Below, in pieces: positions 23,739-36,102 of a stretch of 64,000 nt of DNA (position 1 is its first letter; each line of letters begins with the position of its first letter). The notes beneath the pieces are model-generated. The model saw only the letters and a list, made by a program, of their open reading frames with translations, was not told the DNA's origin and searched no databases. Both the position numbers and the translations under genes were made by a program. Origin of the DNA: Aegilops tauschii subsp. strangulata (lineage: Eukaryota > Streptophyta > Magnoliopsida > Poales > Poaceae); the NCBI RefSeq assembly GCF_002575655.3, contig NC_053037.3, positions 249,149,135-249,213,134 on the forward strand, in the 5' to 3' direction.

Positions 23739-24385
23739 AAAGGTGGCTGCCGGGAACTGAGCCCGGCAACCGCGCCTTACGGGTAGAACTTGCTAAGATG
23801 CTCAATATTCCATGAGTTTTGCACTTTAATGCCATCTTCAGTCTCCAGACGAACTGCACCAGGTTTGGTGACTCATACTGAGGGACCAAAGAACCACCGG
23901 CAGCTCGTCTATCCAACGTGTGCCGCACTTTTGCAGCCTATCAAAAGTTCTTGTCTTGATCCCACGCATCACTTCGGCGTTCATCCTCTCAGCTTGTCCG
24001 TTGCTCCGGGGATGAGCAACAGAAGCAAAGGAGACCTTGCTTCCAAGGTTCTGGACATACTGCATGAAGGCACGGCTCATGAATTGGGTGCCATTGTAAG
24101 TGATTATCTTGGCGGGCATTCCAAATCTGCACACCAATCCTTTCAAGAACTTCATAGCTGACTGTGCGGTTACCTTCCTCACTAGCTCCACTTCCGGACA
24201 CTTTGTAAACTTGTCGATTGCAATGTACAATAATTCAAAGCCCCCGGTAGCACGGGGGAAGGAGCCCAGGATGTCGAGCCCCCAGACCGAAAATGGCCAA
24301 GATAAAGGGATCGTCTGGAGAGCTTGAGCTGGTTGATGAATGTTCTTGGAGTGGAACTGGCAGGCTTCACATCTGGTGACTAGCT
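23739..24385 (-). pseudogene. Integrase fragment of a Tat-lineage Gypsy element (Y')
   Basis: The minus strand encodes the end of the zinc domain (CEACQFHSKN), the core with WGLDILGSFP and, further on, AHPRSNGQAERMN, close to the integrase of Y at 41640-42050. The second catalytic Asp is changed: Y reads ITDND while this copy reads ITYNG. The C-terminus breaks off near 23838 and X1 is inserted at 23739. Upstream homology to Y is lost near 24385, and the Y LTR begins at 24423 in the opposite direction. Confidence 0.82.
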
Positions 24386-24422
24386 CTGTCGGTGCGACAA
24401 ACCCTGGGTTCATTTCCTAGAC

Positions 24423-25293
24423 TGTGCACAGTCTTAAGGACAAGTTTGCAGCGCCCAAGATCAGACCAAGCACGAAGGGATCAGCTCTTTTGAAGAATTA
24501 GAGAGCTGGTCGAGAAGACCAAGTCAAGCCAGAGGAGCAAGATATCACTAAGGGAAAAACCTCCCTTGCCGGGCAGAAGAGCTTGGCAAGGTTGGGGTTA
24601 CCCCGAAAGCAAGCCTCCAAGATCGTCCCGGCAGGCCTGCCGGGGCTTGCGGAGGCAAACCACTCCACCGCACCACCTCACAGCGACGCACGTCTTCAAT
24701 TAGTGCGGTGTCAAGCCCCTAAGTGACTAAGTGGCTGCTTCCTGCCACATGGCAGCCACTTCCTACAGAAAACACCTCCAAACGACACCCGTCCTGAGAC
24801 GTGTCAAGCAAGCAGGCGCGAAGCTGGCAAAACAGCCCGGCAAGGCTTGCCGGGCGCATTATGATGCGACATTGAGTGGCGCATTTAATGCGCTCTGTCA
24901 GCCTATAGAGTTAGGTATGATAGCATGGTTTGCTATCTAATCAGTATGTAAAGACTGATTTGCCACTTTGGTGACCCCTTCATCTATAAAAGGAGGCCCA
25001 TGGCAACCGTAGAAAGGATTCAGACCCTCACACATTCATACGCGCGTAGCCACTGTCGCCCCGTGGCAACCGTGTCGGGCAAGAGCGCCACGTTTTCCAC
25101 CATTATCCACCATCAATCCACCAAAGCAGGAGTAGGGTTTTACGCCTCGCGGCGGCCCAAACCTGGGTAAAATCACTCGTGTGATCTCTGCCATGCTATG
25201 TTACGCTTCTCCGCTCTTTGTGCAAGGTGCCCATCCCCCCGCCGAATCAAAAGGGGCTCATGGCCCCATAGGTGGCCGTGGTTTCCCACGACA
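24423..25293 (+). repeat. Y 5' LTR
   Basis: About 871 bp, TGTGCACAG...CCCACGACA. It contains the TATA box TATAAAA at 24985-24991 and several GCCGGGC/CCCGGCA words (about 24575-24855). The left boundary is inferred from the TG...CA rule and loss of Y' homology. No second LTR is present to confirm it. Confidence 0.7.
24985..24991 (+). promoter_or_regulatory. TATA box of the Y LTR
   Basis: TATAAAA in the context catcTATAAAAggagg, about 310 bp before the LTR end, a typical U3/R boundary position. Confidence 0.6.
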
Positions 25294-25297
25294 TCTT

Positions 25298-25316
25298 TGG
25301 CGCGCCAGGTAGGGGG
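25298..25316 (+). other. Y primer-binding site
   Basis: TGGCGCGCCAGGTAGGGGG, four bases inside the LTR. This non-Met tRNA complement is usual for Tat-type elements of grasses. Confidence 0.8.
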
Positions 25317-25393
25317 TTCACTTGAGCGAACCCGAGAGCGTAAGCTGCGCGTCATCTTCATCGCCATTTTCATCATCGACAGCTCCATCAACT

Positions 25394-27038
25394 ATGGCAC
25401 CCAAGAAGAAGCCCGGTGCCGCAGCTCACCCATCCACCTCGATGGCCCCGCTGCCCGCGACCGTCGATGCCGCGGGGAATGCGGGGACGCATGAGGATGT
25501 GGACGCTGCGGGAGACGTGGTCAACACAGGCGGTGTTGTCACCACCTCCCCCACGACCGAAGTAGGAGCAGGAGGCACCGGAGAAGGACAGCACCAACAA
25601 CATCCCGGCGACCACGCTCCGTGAGGTACGGGTAGAGAGATAATTCCTTTTGTTCCTCCTTGCCTAGCCGAGCGGCATAGCCACGGTGGTGACGTTCACC
25701 CTGAGGCGACTCGCAATCCTCCGGCCGCCCCCGTCACGGGCACAGACGCAGGACATGCACCGCCCCCGGAGCAAACTGGCCTAGCCAATGCTCCGAATGG
25801 GGTCATTGGTCCACACGCGCCACCACCTCATCACCACGCCATCCAAGCGACTGGATCCCAACGACGGGAGCCCGGCGCAGCCACTGCCAGCACCATCAGG
25901 AGTCGGGGCGACGCTGCGGTCTACATCATCCTCACCTATGCCAAGCATCGCATCGGAGGCCATGGCGCAGGCCCAACTGCTGCTGAGATTTCCGCCGACA
26001 GCTGATCAGATGGATGAGTGGAGAGCCACCATTCAGAGTCTGATTGGCTTTGTCGAGGCTGGAGGCTCACAGCGAGCTGGCCCGCCACGACCTCCCCAGA
26101 CGATGACAGCGGCCCACGCTGCTGGCCGTGCGAAAGGGGCCACCCCACGGTGCAATCCCCACCGCGACAACTAGCACGGGGGCCGTGCGACCAAGAGCTT
26201 GATGATGTCTCGATGGCTTCATCCGTTCCTCGAACACGTCAAGGCCGACGGCGAGCCCCTGAGGACAGACAGACGGAGAGCGCGCACGTCACCATCGAGC
26301 GACGCCGCGACAACCACCACCGGTCCAATGGGCGCGATGGCCCCAACGTTGACGAGCCTGCGCTCGGTGGAGGCGGGTACCTGCCTTTCGAGGCTGGGTG
26401 CCTTGCCTTCACCCGTGAGCTGCGGCAAGTCCGTTGGCCGTCCGCTCGCATGTTCAAGCCAGAGATACCAGAGATGTATGATGGGAGACTGAACCCGACA
26501 GAGTTCTTGAGCATCTACACCATCGCTGTTGAAGCTGCCGGGGGAAGAGATGAGAAGGTTTTTGCCAACTACTTCCCTTTGGCACTCAAGCCAAACATGA
26601 GGTCTTGGCTGATGCACGTGCCGGAGAACTACATCTCGACCTGGGCTGACCTGTGCCATGAGTTCGTTGGCACCTTCACGGGCGGCCATCAGGAACCAGG
26701 GCGGCCCAGCGGTTTGCAGCTTCTCCCTCGGAAGCAAGGAGAGACTCTGCGGAAGTACATGCAGAGATTTAGCCGAGTCCACAGGAATATTCCAGATATC
26801 CATCCGGCAGCTGTGATAGCTGCGTTCCTATCCAATGTGCGCAACCGTCGGATAGGTTCCAAGATGAACGTTCATTTGCCCAAGACTGTGAAGGAGATCT
26901 ACACCTTGGTGGACAAGTGTGCTCGGGTGGAGGAGGGGTGGAAACTCCCTGGATAAGAAGATGGCATCGACGTCGACTCATAGGATGACGACAAGGCCAC
27001 CAGTTAGAAGAAGAAGAACAAGAAGCGCAACAAGAAGC
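25394..27038 (+). pseudogene. Y gag, 5' part, broken
   Basis: The probable start is ATG 25394 (MAPKKKPGAAAHPST). The first segment ends in TGA at 25622. A second readable piece lies in another frame (about 25900-26170, QLLLRFPPTADQMDEW). The conserved gag domain is in 26450-26956 (FKPEIPEMYDGRLNPTEFL...ALKPNMRSWLMHVPENYISTW...RKYMQRFSRV). A TAA at 26954 and several frame changes make it non-coding. It is interrupted at 27039 by CRM copy 2 and resumes at 36933. Confidence 0.8.
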
Positions 27039-27957
27039 CGATGAGGACATCAATACCATTGTTACACCCATAGCCCATGCTGCTATACATACTTGACCAA
27101 TTACTAGAGCTCGCGCACGCCAATTAAATTATCAGGTACTTTCGTTTCTTGGTAATGATTCTAATGTTCATGACAATATGATGCTGCCAAAATTGGATAC
27201 ATTTGTCTTTCTTACAAATGAAGGGCCTAGATTGGACAAGAAGCATGAACATTGGAGCAAGATCAAGCATGGAGATGATGGCATGCGCAAGGGGAACAAG
27301 AACAGAGTTACAAGTGATGATTTCAGGACTTTGAAGCCACCATAATGAGTGCATGAAGCCTTGGACGGAATATACAAGATGACACTTCATAACTTTTGTC
27401 CAGAGGCTATTATAGGTGCTGCGTCATGTTTTTATTGGGCCAGGCCCATGTAATTTCGGAATACTTGAGTATAGGCTGTTTTTAGAGTCCGTATGTGGCG
27501 AGAAACAAGGGACAGGATTGGTTTCGGACCCCTCCACCAAGGGCCACGAAATTCCCCCCTCTTCCTCCATATATACAGCCCTTAGGGCACCGTTTAGACT
27601 TTGGGTTTTGTTTAGATTAAAAGTTTGCCATAGCTGCAACTTCGTGTACTTCGTTTGTGTTCAACGACCAGACGAAGGCGTCACAAAACCCCACCTTGAT
27701 CAATAAAGCTTTCTTCTTACATTCGCAATATCCATATTGCAATCTTAGTTTCTTGCTTGTTCTTCATTTACTTGCAGGAAAGAGACCTTCGCGGTTAGGT
27801 TGATCGTGCTTCGGCATGGTCAATAACCTCTCGGAGTTGGTTTAGCGATTGCTAAGGCGTGACGTCCTCGCATTTTCGTAGTCGGATCGTGAAAGTCTAC
27901 TCCTCCGAAACGATAATCACCATCTCATCGAAAGACGGGACACCTTTGCCTCTATCA
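27039..27957 (+). repeat. CRM copy 2, 5' LTR
   Basis: 919 bp, from cGATGAGG to TCTATCA. It is followed by the primer site TGGTATCAGATTTCCAGG at 27960. Confidence 0.9.
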
Positions 27958-27959
27958 AG

Positions 27960-28682
27960 TGGTATCAGATTTCCAGGTTGCTCGGTGAGATTTTACAGTT
28001 TTTCGTAGTTTAGATCGAGTCTGTTGTTCATACCTATAGTCCACTAAAAAGCCAAAAAAAATTAGAGTTAGTTCATCATATCCGAACCAATATGAGCCTT
28101 TGCATAATCTTTTTAGGGTTTTGCTTTGTTGAATTTGCGACTGCATCGTCGTGTCTAGTTGTTGGTCTTAGCGTCTAGTCCTTTAGAGTTTCGAGTTCTG
28201 TCACAGTTTGTCATGCCGCCGCCGCACCATCTTCATCGCTGCTGCCTTATACCACCACTGCTGCCATATCCTACCAACGCTACCATATACCACCACCGTA
28301 GTCATATCCTATACCATCGCTGCCATATACCACCACCATTGCCATATACCACCACCACTGCCATATCCTACCACCATATATCCACCACCAATTCGAGTTC
28401 TTCTTATATTAGGTTTGTTTTCGAGATCCATCTATTTTACGATTCATGTTTCCTTGCCAGAGTAGGTTTCGAAAAAAAAAAGTCTGGAGACCCTCGGGCA
28501 GTTTTTAGGCCAAAATTTTAGCGATCGAAAATATTTTTCCTTATCATATTTTTAGGTCCCAAGGAGCGTTTTAAGACACTCGCCATCATAGTGATTTTTG
28601 TTGGACTTTTTCGTCATCGCTGCCCAAATTTCCAAAAAAAAACAATAGTCAAAAATATCTTGTGCATATCCTGTTATTTTGA
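27960..28682 (+). other. CRM copy 2 primer site and aberrant leader
   Basis: The start resembles the leader of copies 1 and 4, with CATATACCACCACC repeats at about 28250-28390. From about 28450 it differs completely and joins gag sequence at 28683. The N-terminal half of gag (about 1 kb in copy 4) is absent. Confidence 0.8.
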
Positions 28683-29262
28683 TAGGCATTGGCGCGAACT
28701 AACTTTTCCGCAGGTCACTTATTCCATCTTGTTTGTAAAGCTGAACGTGAAGTGCAGGATCGATAGGCATTGGTGCGAACTAACTTTTCTGCAGGTCGAC
28801 TTTCATCATGGACACCGCGTGCATCCTCTACTTCCACACATTCTACTGCACCGACACCTCCAACAGCTGCCACCTCCAGCCGTGATACAAGGAAGTAGGC
28901 ACAACCACCACTATCTACCAAAAGCACACCTACCGGGCTTGCACGGAGTTCTTCTTCCATGGCATCAACAGGGCACACAAGTGATATTATTTGTCGTCGT
29001 TGTAAAGAAAGAGGTCATTATGCGAGAGAATGCAAATCTCAGCGTGTGATGATTGCTACTGAGGATGGTGGGTATGAGTCCGCTAGGGACTACGATGAGG
29101 AGACTTTGGCTCTTATTACAAGTGAAGAACACGGTGGAGATGATTCTGAACATGAGACACAACACATGGCTGCTGAAGACGCTGACACGTATGAAAGTTT
29201 AGTTGCTCAACGTCTTTTGAGTGTGCAGGTAACACAAGCTGAGAACAATCAGAGACATAATT
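28683..29262 (+). pseudogene. CRM copy 2 gag fragment with internal duplication
   Basis: The segment encoding RHWRELTF (shifted frame of [10 protein letters not shown]) occurs twice, at about 28683 and 28765, separated by CTTATTCC...; this is a tandem duplication of about 80 bp. The CCHC knuckle ([14 protein letters not shown]) is intact near 28995. At 29258-29262 the sequence TAATT marks a deletion: 749 bp present in copy 4 (48031-48779), including protease, are missing, and TAATT occurs at both deletion ends. Confidence 0.82.
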
Positions 29263-30589
29263 CCCGGTGCATCGCTACCCAACCGTGCACCATACCGTAC
29301 CAATCCACAGGAGACGAAGGAGATTATGCGTCAAGTCCAGGAACTAGTAGACAAAGGTTATATACGCGAATCCCTTAGTCCTCGTGCTGTTCCTATTATT
29401 CTAGAGCCGAAAAAGGATGATACATCGCGTATGTGTGGTGATTGTAGAGGCATTAATAATATTACTATTTGTTATCGTCATCCTATTCCTAGGCTAGATG
29501 ATATGCTTGATGAATTGACTGGCTCTACAATATTCTCCAAAGTTGATTTGCGTAGTGGATTCCATCAAATTCATATGAAATTGGGAGATGAATGGAAAAC
29601 AACATTTAAAACTAAGTTTGGTTTATATGAGTGGTTAGTCATACCTTTTGGGTTAACTAATGCACCTAGTACTTTCATGAGATTAATGAATGAAGACGTG
29701 CTTTCATTGGACGATTTGTGGTAGTCTATTTTGATGATATACTGATTTATAACAAATCTTTGGAACAACATTAGGAACATTTACGTTATGTTTTTATTGC
29801 TCTGCGTGATGCACTTTTTTTGGTAATCCTGGGAAGTGCACCTTTTGCACCGACCGAGTATCTTTTCTTGGCTATGTTGTTACTCCACAGGGAATTGAAG
29901 TTGATAAAGCCAAGATTGAAGCTATTGAGATTGGCCGCAGCCCAAAACGGTCACATAGGTGAGGAGTTTTCTTGGACTCGCTAGTTTCTATAGGCGTTTT
30001 GTGCGAGATTTCAGCACCATTGCTGCACCTCTCAACGAGCTTGCAAAGAAGGATGTGCCTTCTGTTTGGGGTACCGCACAGGAAGAAGCCTTCACGGTGT
30101 TGAAAGATAAGTTGACACATGCTCCTTTACTCCTGATTTAAATAAGACTTTTGAGCTCGAATGTGATGCTAGTAGACTTGGATTAGGAGGTGTATTATTA
30201 CAAGATGGCAAACCTATTGCATACTTTTCTGAAAAATTGAGTGGGCCTAGTCTGAATTATTCTACTTATGACAAAGAATTATATGCTCTTGTTCGGACTT
30301 TAGAGACATGGCAACATTATTTATGGCCCAAAGAATTTGTTATACATTCTGATCATGAATCTTTGAAACATATTAAAAGTCAAGCTAAATTGAATCGTAG
30401 ACATGCTAAATGGGTTGAATTCATTGAGACTTCCCCTTATGTCATTAAACACAAGAAGGGTAAAGAAAATGTTTTTGCTGATGCATTATCTCGTTGCTAT
30501 ACTATGCTTTCACAACTTGACTTCAAAATATTTGGTTTGGAGACCATCAAAGATCAATATGTGCATGATGCTGATTTCAAAGATGTAAT
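29263..30589 (+). pseudogene. CRM copy 2 RT and RNase H fragment
   Basis: RT is recognisable from [18 protein letters not shown] to the YFDD region near 29730, where deleted bases break the frame (ATGAATGAAGACGTGC). RNase H follows ([29 protein letters not shown]). Several frameshifts and stops are present. It ends in the target duplication gtaat of Z. Confidence 0.88.
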
Positions 30590-33500
30590 TGTAACGCCCA
30601 CGATGCGGCTATATCTCCCACGTGTCGAGGCACGACTTAGAGGCATAACCGCATAGTGGTTTTGTCGCAAGAAGGGTCATCTTCACACAATCCCATGTAA
30701 TGAACAAGAATGGGATAAAGAGTTGGCTTACAATCACCACTTCACACAATACATAAATATAATTCATACATCATCCAAAATACACACATAGACCGACTAC
30801 GGTCAAGATCCAAATGAAAATAAGATAACCCCAAATGCTAGATCCCCGATCGTCCCAACTGGGCTCCACTACTGATCATCAGGAAAAGACACATAGTAAC
30901 GACCACGTTCCTCATCGAACTCCCACTTGAGATCGATCCCATCATCTGCACTGGCATCGTCGGCACCTGCAACTGTTTTGGTAGAATCTGTGAGTCACGA
31001 GGACTCAGCAATCTCACACCCGCGAGATCAAGACTATTTAAGCTTATAGGAAAGGATGGTGTAATGAGGTGGAGCTGCTGCAGGCAATAAGCATATATGG
31101 TGGCTAACATACGCAAAAGAGAGCGAGAAGAGAAGCAACGGAACGGTCGTCATCTAGTAATGACCAAGAAGTGATCCTGAACTCCTACTTACGTCATTCA
31201 TAACTCAAACCGTGTTCACTTCCCGGACTCCGCCGAGAAGAGACCATCACGGCTACACACACAGTTGATGTATTTTAACTGGGTCAAGTGACAAGTTCTC
31301 TACAACCGGACCTTAACAAATTCCCATCTGCCTCATAACCGCGGGCACGACTTTCGAAAGATAATACCCTGCAGGGGTGTCCCAACTTAGCCCATCATAA
31401 GCTCTCACGGTCAACGAAGGATAAACCTTCTCCCGGAAAGACCCGATCACTCTCGGAATCCCGGTTTACAAGACATTTCGACAATGGTAAAACAAGACCA
31501 GCAAAGCAGCCCGATGCGCCGACAAATCCCGATAGGCGCTGCACATATCTCGTTCTCAGGGCACACCGGATGAGACATCCTACGAGTAAAACCAGACCTC
31601 GAGTTTCCATGAGGGGGCCCCGTAGTCTACTCAGTTCGGACCAACACTCGAAGGAGCACTGGCCCGGGGGGGGGGGGTTAAAATAAGATGACCCTCGGGC
31701 TCGCGAAAACCCGGGGGAAAGGCTTAGGTGGCAAATGGTAAAACCAAAGTTGGGCCTTGCTGGAGGAGTTTTATTCAAGGCGAACTGTCAAGGGGGTCCC
31801 ATAAATCACCCAACCGCGTAAGGAACGCAAACTCAAGGAACATAATACCGGTAAGACAGAAACTAGGGCGGCAAGAGTGGAACAAAACACCAGGCATAAG
31901 GCCGAGCCTTCCACCCTTAACCAAATATATAGATGCATTAATTAAATAAGAGATATTGTGATATCCCAACATATCCATGTTCCAACATGGAACAAACTTC
32001 AACTTCACCTGCAACTAGCAACGCTATAAGAAGGGCTGAGCAAAAGCGGTAACATGGCCAAACAACGGTTTGCTAGGAAAGGATGGTTAGAGGCTGACAT
32101 GGCAATATGGGAGGCATGATATAGCAAGTGATGGGTAGCGCAACATGGCAATAGAGCGAACAACTAGCAAAGCAAAGATAGAAGTGATTTCGAGGGGTGG
32201 TCATCTTGCCTGCAAGGTTCTCAGAGTTGTCGAAAGCTTGATCCTCGTAAGCGTACTCAACAGGTTCCTCGTTCACAAACTCGTCTCCCGGCTCTACCCA
32301 AGACAAGAACACAAGCAACGGAACCACAATCAATCACGAGAAATGCACGAGCAACATGATGCAACACATGTATGATATGCAAGATATTATATGCGGTGCG
32401 TATGCATGCTCCGGGAGGAAAATGATGAACAAGGCAGTAACTTGGCAAACCAAGCATTCCACTGGAAAGATGAGATGATTTCGGTCGAAATTGATATAAA
32501 GATCACCGGAAACGGATGCACGGTTTGCAAATGGCAAGCAAAATAAGAATGACACGAATCTGCGATTAACAACATGATAGCACTTAAAATGCAACAAGCA
32601 ACAATGCTACAGCACTCCAACATACCAACAAAGCACATGACAGTGATCTACAGGAGATGCTTGACAAAAGATGAACACTGAGCTACAGCTAGATCACAAC
32701 ATAACAAGCTCAAACAAGCATGGCAAAAGTGCAAAAGATAACAGGTTCACAGACTTGGTGAAATTACTGGACATGGCAGAAACAGCATCAGGTAGCAATG
32801 TTTAGAGCACGAAATCAACATGCTACAGGAACTTAACATGGCAAAACAAAGCATGGCAGTATTCTACTAAATTCATATGACAAAAGTCCCTTAGTGACCA
32901 TAAGCCAAAAAGGACCAGAAGATATGATGGCAACCATGTAAACATAGCATGTTTCGTTAACAGGTTCCAGACTTTGCAGAAAACAGAGCATGGCAGAAAA
33001 CAATAATATGAAGGCATCTTGGTGAGCTTGATGCACTCACCACAAAGCAATGAATGACAAAAAAAGCATACCTACAGCAAGATGGCATGTTTATGAAGCT
33101 ATCCATGGCAAGAACAAGAGCATAGCATGTATGGATCAACTACAATAAGCTTGGCAAATTTGCATATCATGTTAAGAATCTGCCAGAAATATTTTATAGC
33201 AAAAGTAGAGCAAGATTGAGTCATTCTATGTCACTCCATAATTGCAAACAAGGGCAGGAATGGATCAATTACAACAATATCTACAAAACATCCTTAGTGA
33301 ACATCACCAAAATATCCATGGATCTCTCTATAGCATCAAGTTCACATGGCAACAAAATAACAGCAGACAGACTTAGAGAAATCACCAAGTCCCTGAAATC
33401 AGAAACATTACGGGGCCTAGTTTGCATGCTTGTGCTAGTCACCACAGAGATCACAAAAATACATGGCATACACCACTGGAAAGATGGCATGGCATACAAC

Positions 33501-34812
33501 AAAACACATGTAGAGCTCATGCCCATAAGATGCACAAATTAAATGATACAAAAATAACAAATCTCCAAGTTCTGATAAGAACCAGCAGATAACAGCAACT
33601 AGCACTCTTGCAACAGATATTTGGGCATCAAGATGGCCTCTAATGAACATGGTGCAATTTAACAAAATGTAGAGCATCACGAGACGAACATTTTGACATA
33701 TTATACGCGTGAAACGGAGCTATGTGCAGAGAGTTATGCCATGATGAACAGGGGCACATGCTGAGAAAAATAATGACTTAGAGATTTCGGGGGGGGGGGT
33801 AGAGAAAAGTCAACCTTCGGTGGTTTTAGATCCGATCGGGCTAGGGTTCCGCGGCGGCAGCGCGACCTTCGCCGGAGAGAGGAGGGAGAGGCCGGAGGTT
33901 GGGCGGCGCCGGGCGCCGGAGGAAGGAGGACGCCGGAGTCGGGCGGCGGGGGCGGCGTCCGCGGGCGCGGCGGCGGCGTGGCGACGGCGGCGAGGTCCGG
34001 CGGCGGGGCGGTGCGGTGACCGGCGACGAGGCGGCGGGGCCGGCCGGCGAACAGGGCGGCGGAGACGGCGGCGACCGCGGGAGGCAGACGGCGGCGGGGG
34101 CGCGGGCTCGCGCGGGCCCTCCCTGGGCTCCGCGGGCCGGCGCGGTACGGGCGGCGGCGGACGCTGACGTGGCGGTGGCGCGATTTGTCCGGCGCCGGGC
34201 GGACGTGTCCGGCGCGCGGAGGGACGAGGGTTAGGGTTTGGACTGCATACGTTTTCGGGAGGGGATGCAAATATATTGGTAGAGGGAGCTAGGAGAGTCC
34301 AAATGAGGTGCGGTTTTCGCTCACACGATCGTGATCGAACGACCTAGAGCATGGAGATGACTTAGAGGAGTTTTGGGGCTGTTAGAGAGGGGGTTTTGCT
34401 GCAACACACAGAAGGCATCTGCGGTTACCCGGTTAACCGTTGGAGTACCAAACGACCTCCAAATGGAACGAAACTTGACCGGTGGTCTACCGGTGGTATA
34501 CCAAGGCCACTTGACAAGCCTTGGTCCATTTCGAGAAAGTTTGACACCCGCTCACGAAAGAAAACAAGAGGGGTGCACCGGAGGAGATGGGAGCGCCGGA
34601 TTGCAAAACGGACAACGGGGAAAATGCTCGGATGCATGAGACGAACACGTATGCAAATGCAATGCACATGATGACATGATATGATATGGATGACAAGAAA
34701 AAAATGCAAAACGAAAGACAAAACCCGACCACGGAGGGAATATCATAACGCATAGCCGAAAATGGCAAGAGTCGGAGTTACAAATATGGAAAGTTACATC
34801 CGGGATGTTACA
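30590..34812. mobile_element. 4.2-kb solo LTR Z (LARD/Sukkula-like)
   Basis: 4223 bp with TGTAAC...GTTACA ends and a perfect 5-bp duplication GTAAT at 30585-30589 and 34813-34817. Copy 3 has gatgtaatgcagaattg at the equivalent site, confirming the empty target. It contains no coding domain, no primer site and no internal LTR pair, so it is best read as a solo LTR of a large non-autonomous element. The start, TGTAACGCCCACGATGCGG, resembles how I remember Sukkula LTR starts (TGTCACGCCCAAGATGCG). A GC-rich block lies at 33840-34230. Confidence 0.75.
33840..34230. promoter_or_regulatory. Extremely CpG-rich block inside Z
   Basis: About 390 bp made largely of CGGCGG/GGCGGCG words, in sharp contrast to the AT-rich 32-33.7 kb around it. 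Open frames on both strands here are artefacts of composition. It could be a CpG-island-like promoter or 5' UTR of the parent element; this is inference from composition only. Confidence 0.45.
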
Positions 34813-36102
34813 GTAATGCAGAATTGTAAAGAACGAAGAACATGGAACATGTTCGTCCTTAATGATGGATTTGTGTTCCGTGCTAACAAGCTATGCATTC
34901 CAGCTAGCTCCATTCGTCTTTTGTTGTTGCAGGAGGCGCATGGAGGAGGATTAATGGGACACTTTGGCGTGAAGAAGACGGAGGACGTACTTGCCACACA
35001 TTTCTTTTGGCCAAAGATGACACAGGATGTTGAGCGTTTTGTTGCTCGCTGCACTACATATCAAAAAGCTAATTCATGACTCAATCCTCATGGTTTATAT
35101 AGGCCTTTGCCTGTACCTAGTGTTCCTTGGGAGAATATATCTATGGACTTTGTTTTAGGTTTACCTCAAATAAAGAAGGGGAGCGATAGCATATTTGTTG
35201 TCGTGGATAGATTCTCGAAAATGGCACACTTCATACCATGTCATAAAAGCGATGATGCTGTTAATGTTGCTGATTTGTTCTTTCGTGAAATTATTCGCTT
35301 GAATGGTGTGCCAAATACTATTGTTTCATATCGTGATACTAAATTTCTTAGCCACGTTTGGAGATGTTTATGGGCTAAGTTGGGGACCAGACTGCTTTTT
35401 AGTACTACTTGTCACCCCCAAACCGATGGACAAACTGAAGTAGTCAATAGAACATTGTCTACTATGCTTAGGGCTGTTTTGAAGAATAATAAGAAAATGT
35501 GGGAAGAATGCTTGCCTCATATTGAATTTGCTTATAATTGTTCATTGCATTCTACTACTAAGATGTGCCCTTTTGAAACTTATATGGTTTCCTACCTCGT
35601 GCACCTATTGATTTGTTGCCTCTTCCATCTTCGGAGAAGGTTAATTTTGATGCTAAACAACGTGCTGAATTGATCTTAAAATGCATAAGTCAACTAAGGA
35701 AAACATTCAGCGTATGAATGATAAATATAAACTTGCTGGAGATAAGGGTAGAAAACATGTTGTGTTTGCACCTGGAGATCTTGTTTGGTTACATTTGCAC
35801 AAGCATAGATTTCCTGATTTGCGCAAATCAAAGCCAATGCCATGTGCTGATGGTCCTTTTAAGGTGTTAGAGAAAATAAATTATAATGCATATAAACTTG
35901 AGCTGCATGCAGATTTTGGGGTTAGTCCCACTTTTAACATTGCAGATTTGAAGCCTTATTTGGGTGATGAAGATGAGCTTCCATCGAGATCAACTTCATT
36001 TCAAGAAGGGAGGATGATGAGGACATCAATACCATTGTTACACCCACAGTCCCTGCTGCTATACATACTGGACCAATTACTAGAGCTCGCGCATGCCAAT
36101 TA
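34813..36102 (+). pseudogene. CRM copy 2 integrase and C-terminus
   Basis: HHCC region ([20 protein letters not shown]), core ([35 protein letters not shown]) and C-terminal [11 protein letters not shown] are readable in pieces. One catalytic segment reads SYRDT instead of SDRDT, so an active-site Asp is lost. A one-base loss near 35578 and others break the frame. Confidence 0.88.

Noticed and set aside
33734..34270. 178-aa Arg/Pro-rich ORF on the minus strand and overlapping plus-strand ORFs
   Set aside because: They exist only because of the CGG-rich composition of Z; no domain, no codon bias, and several overlapping frames are equally open.
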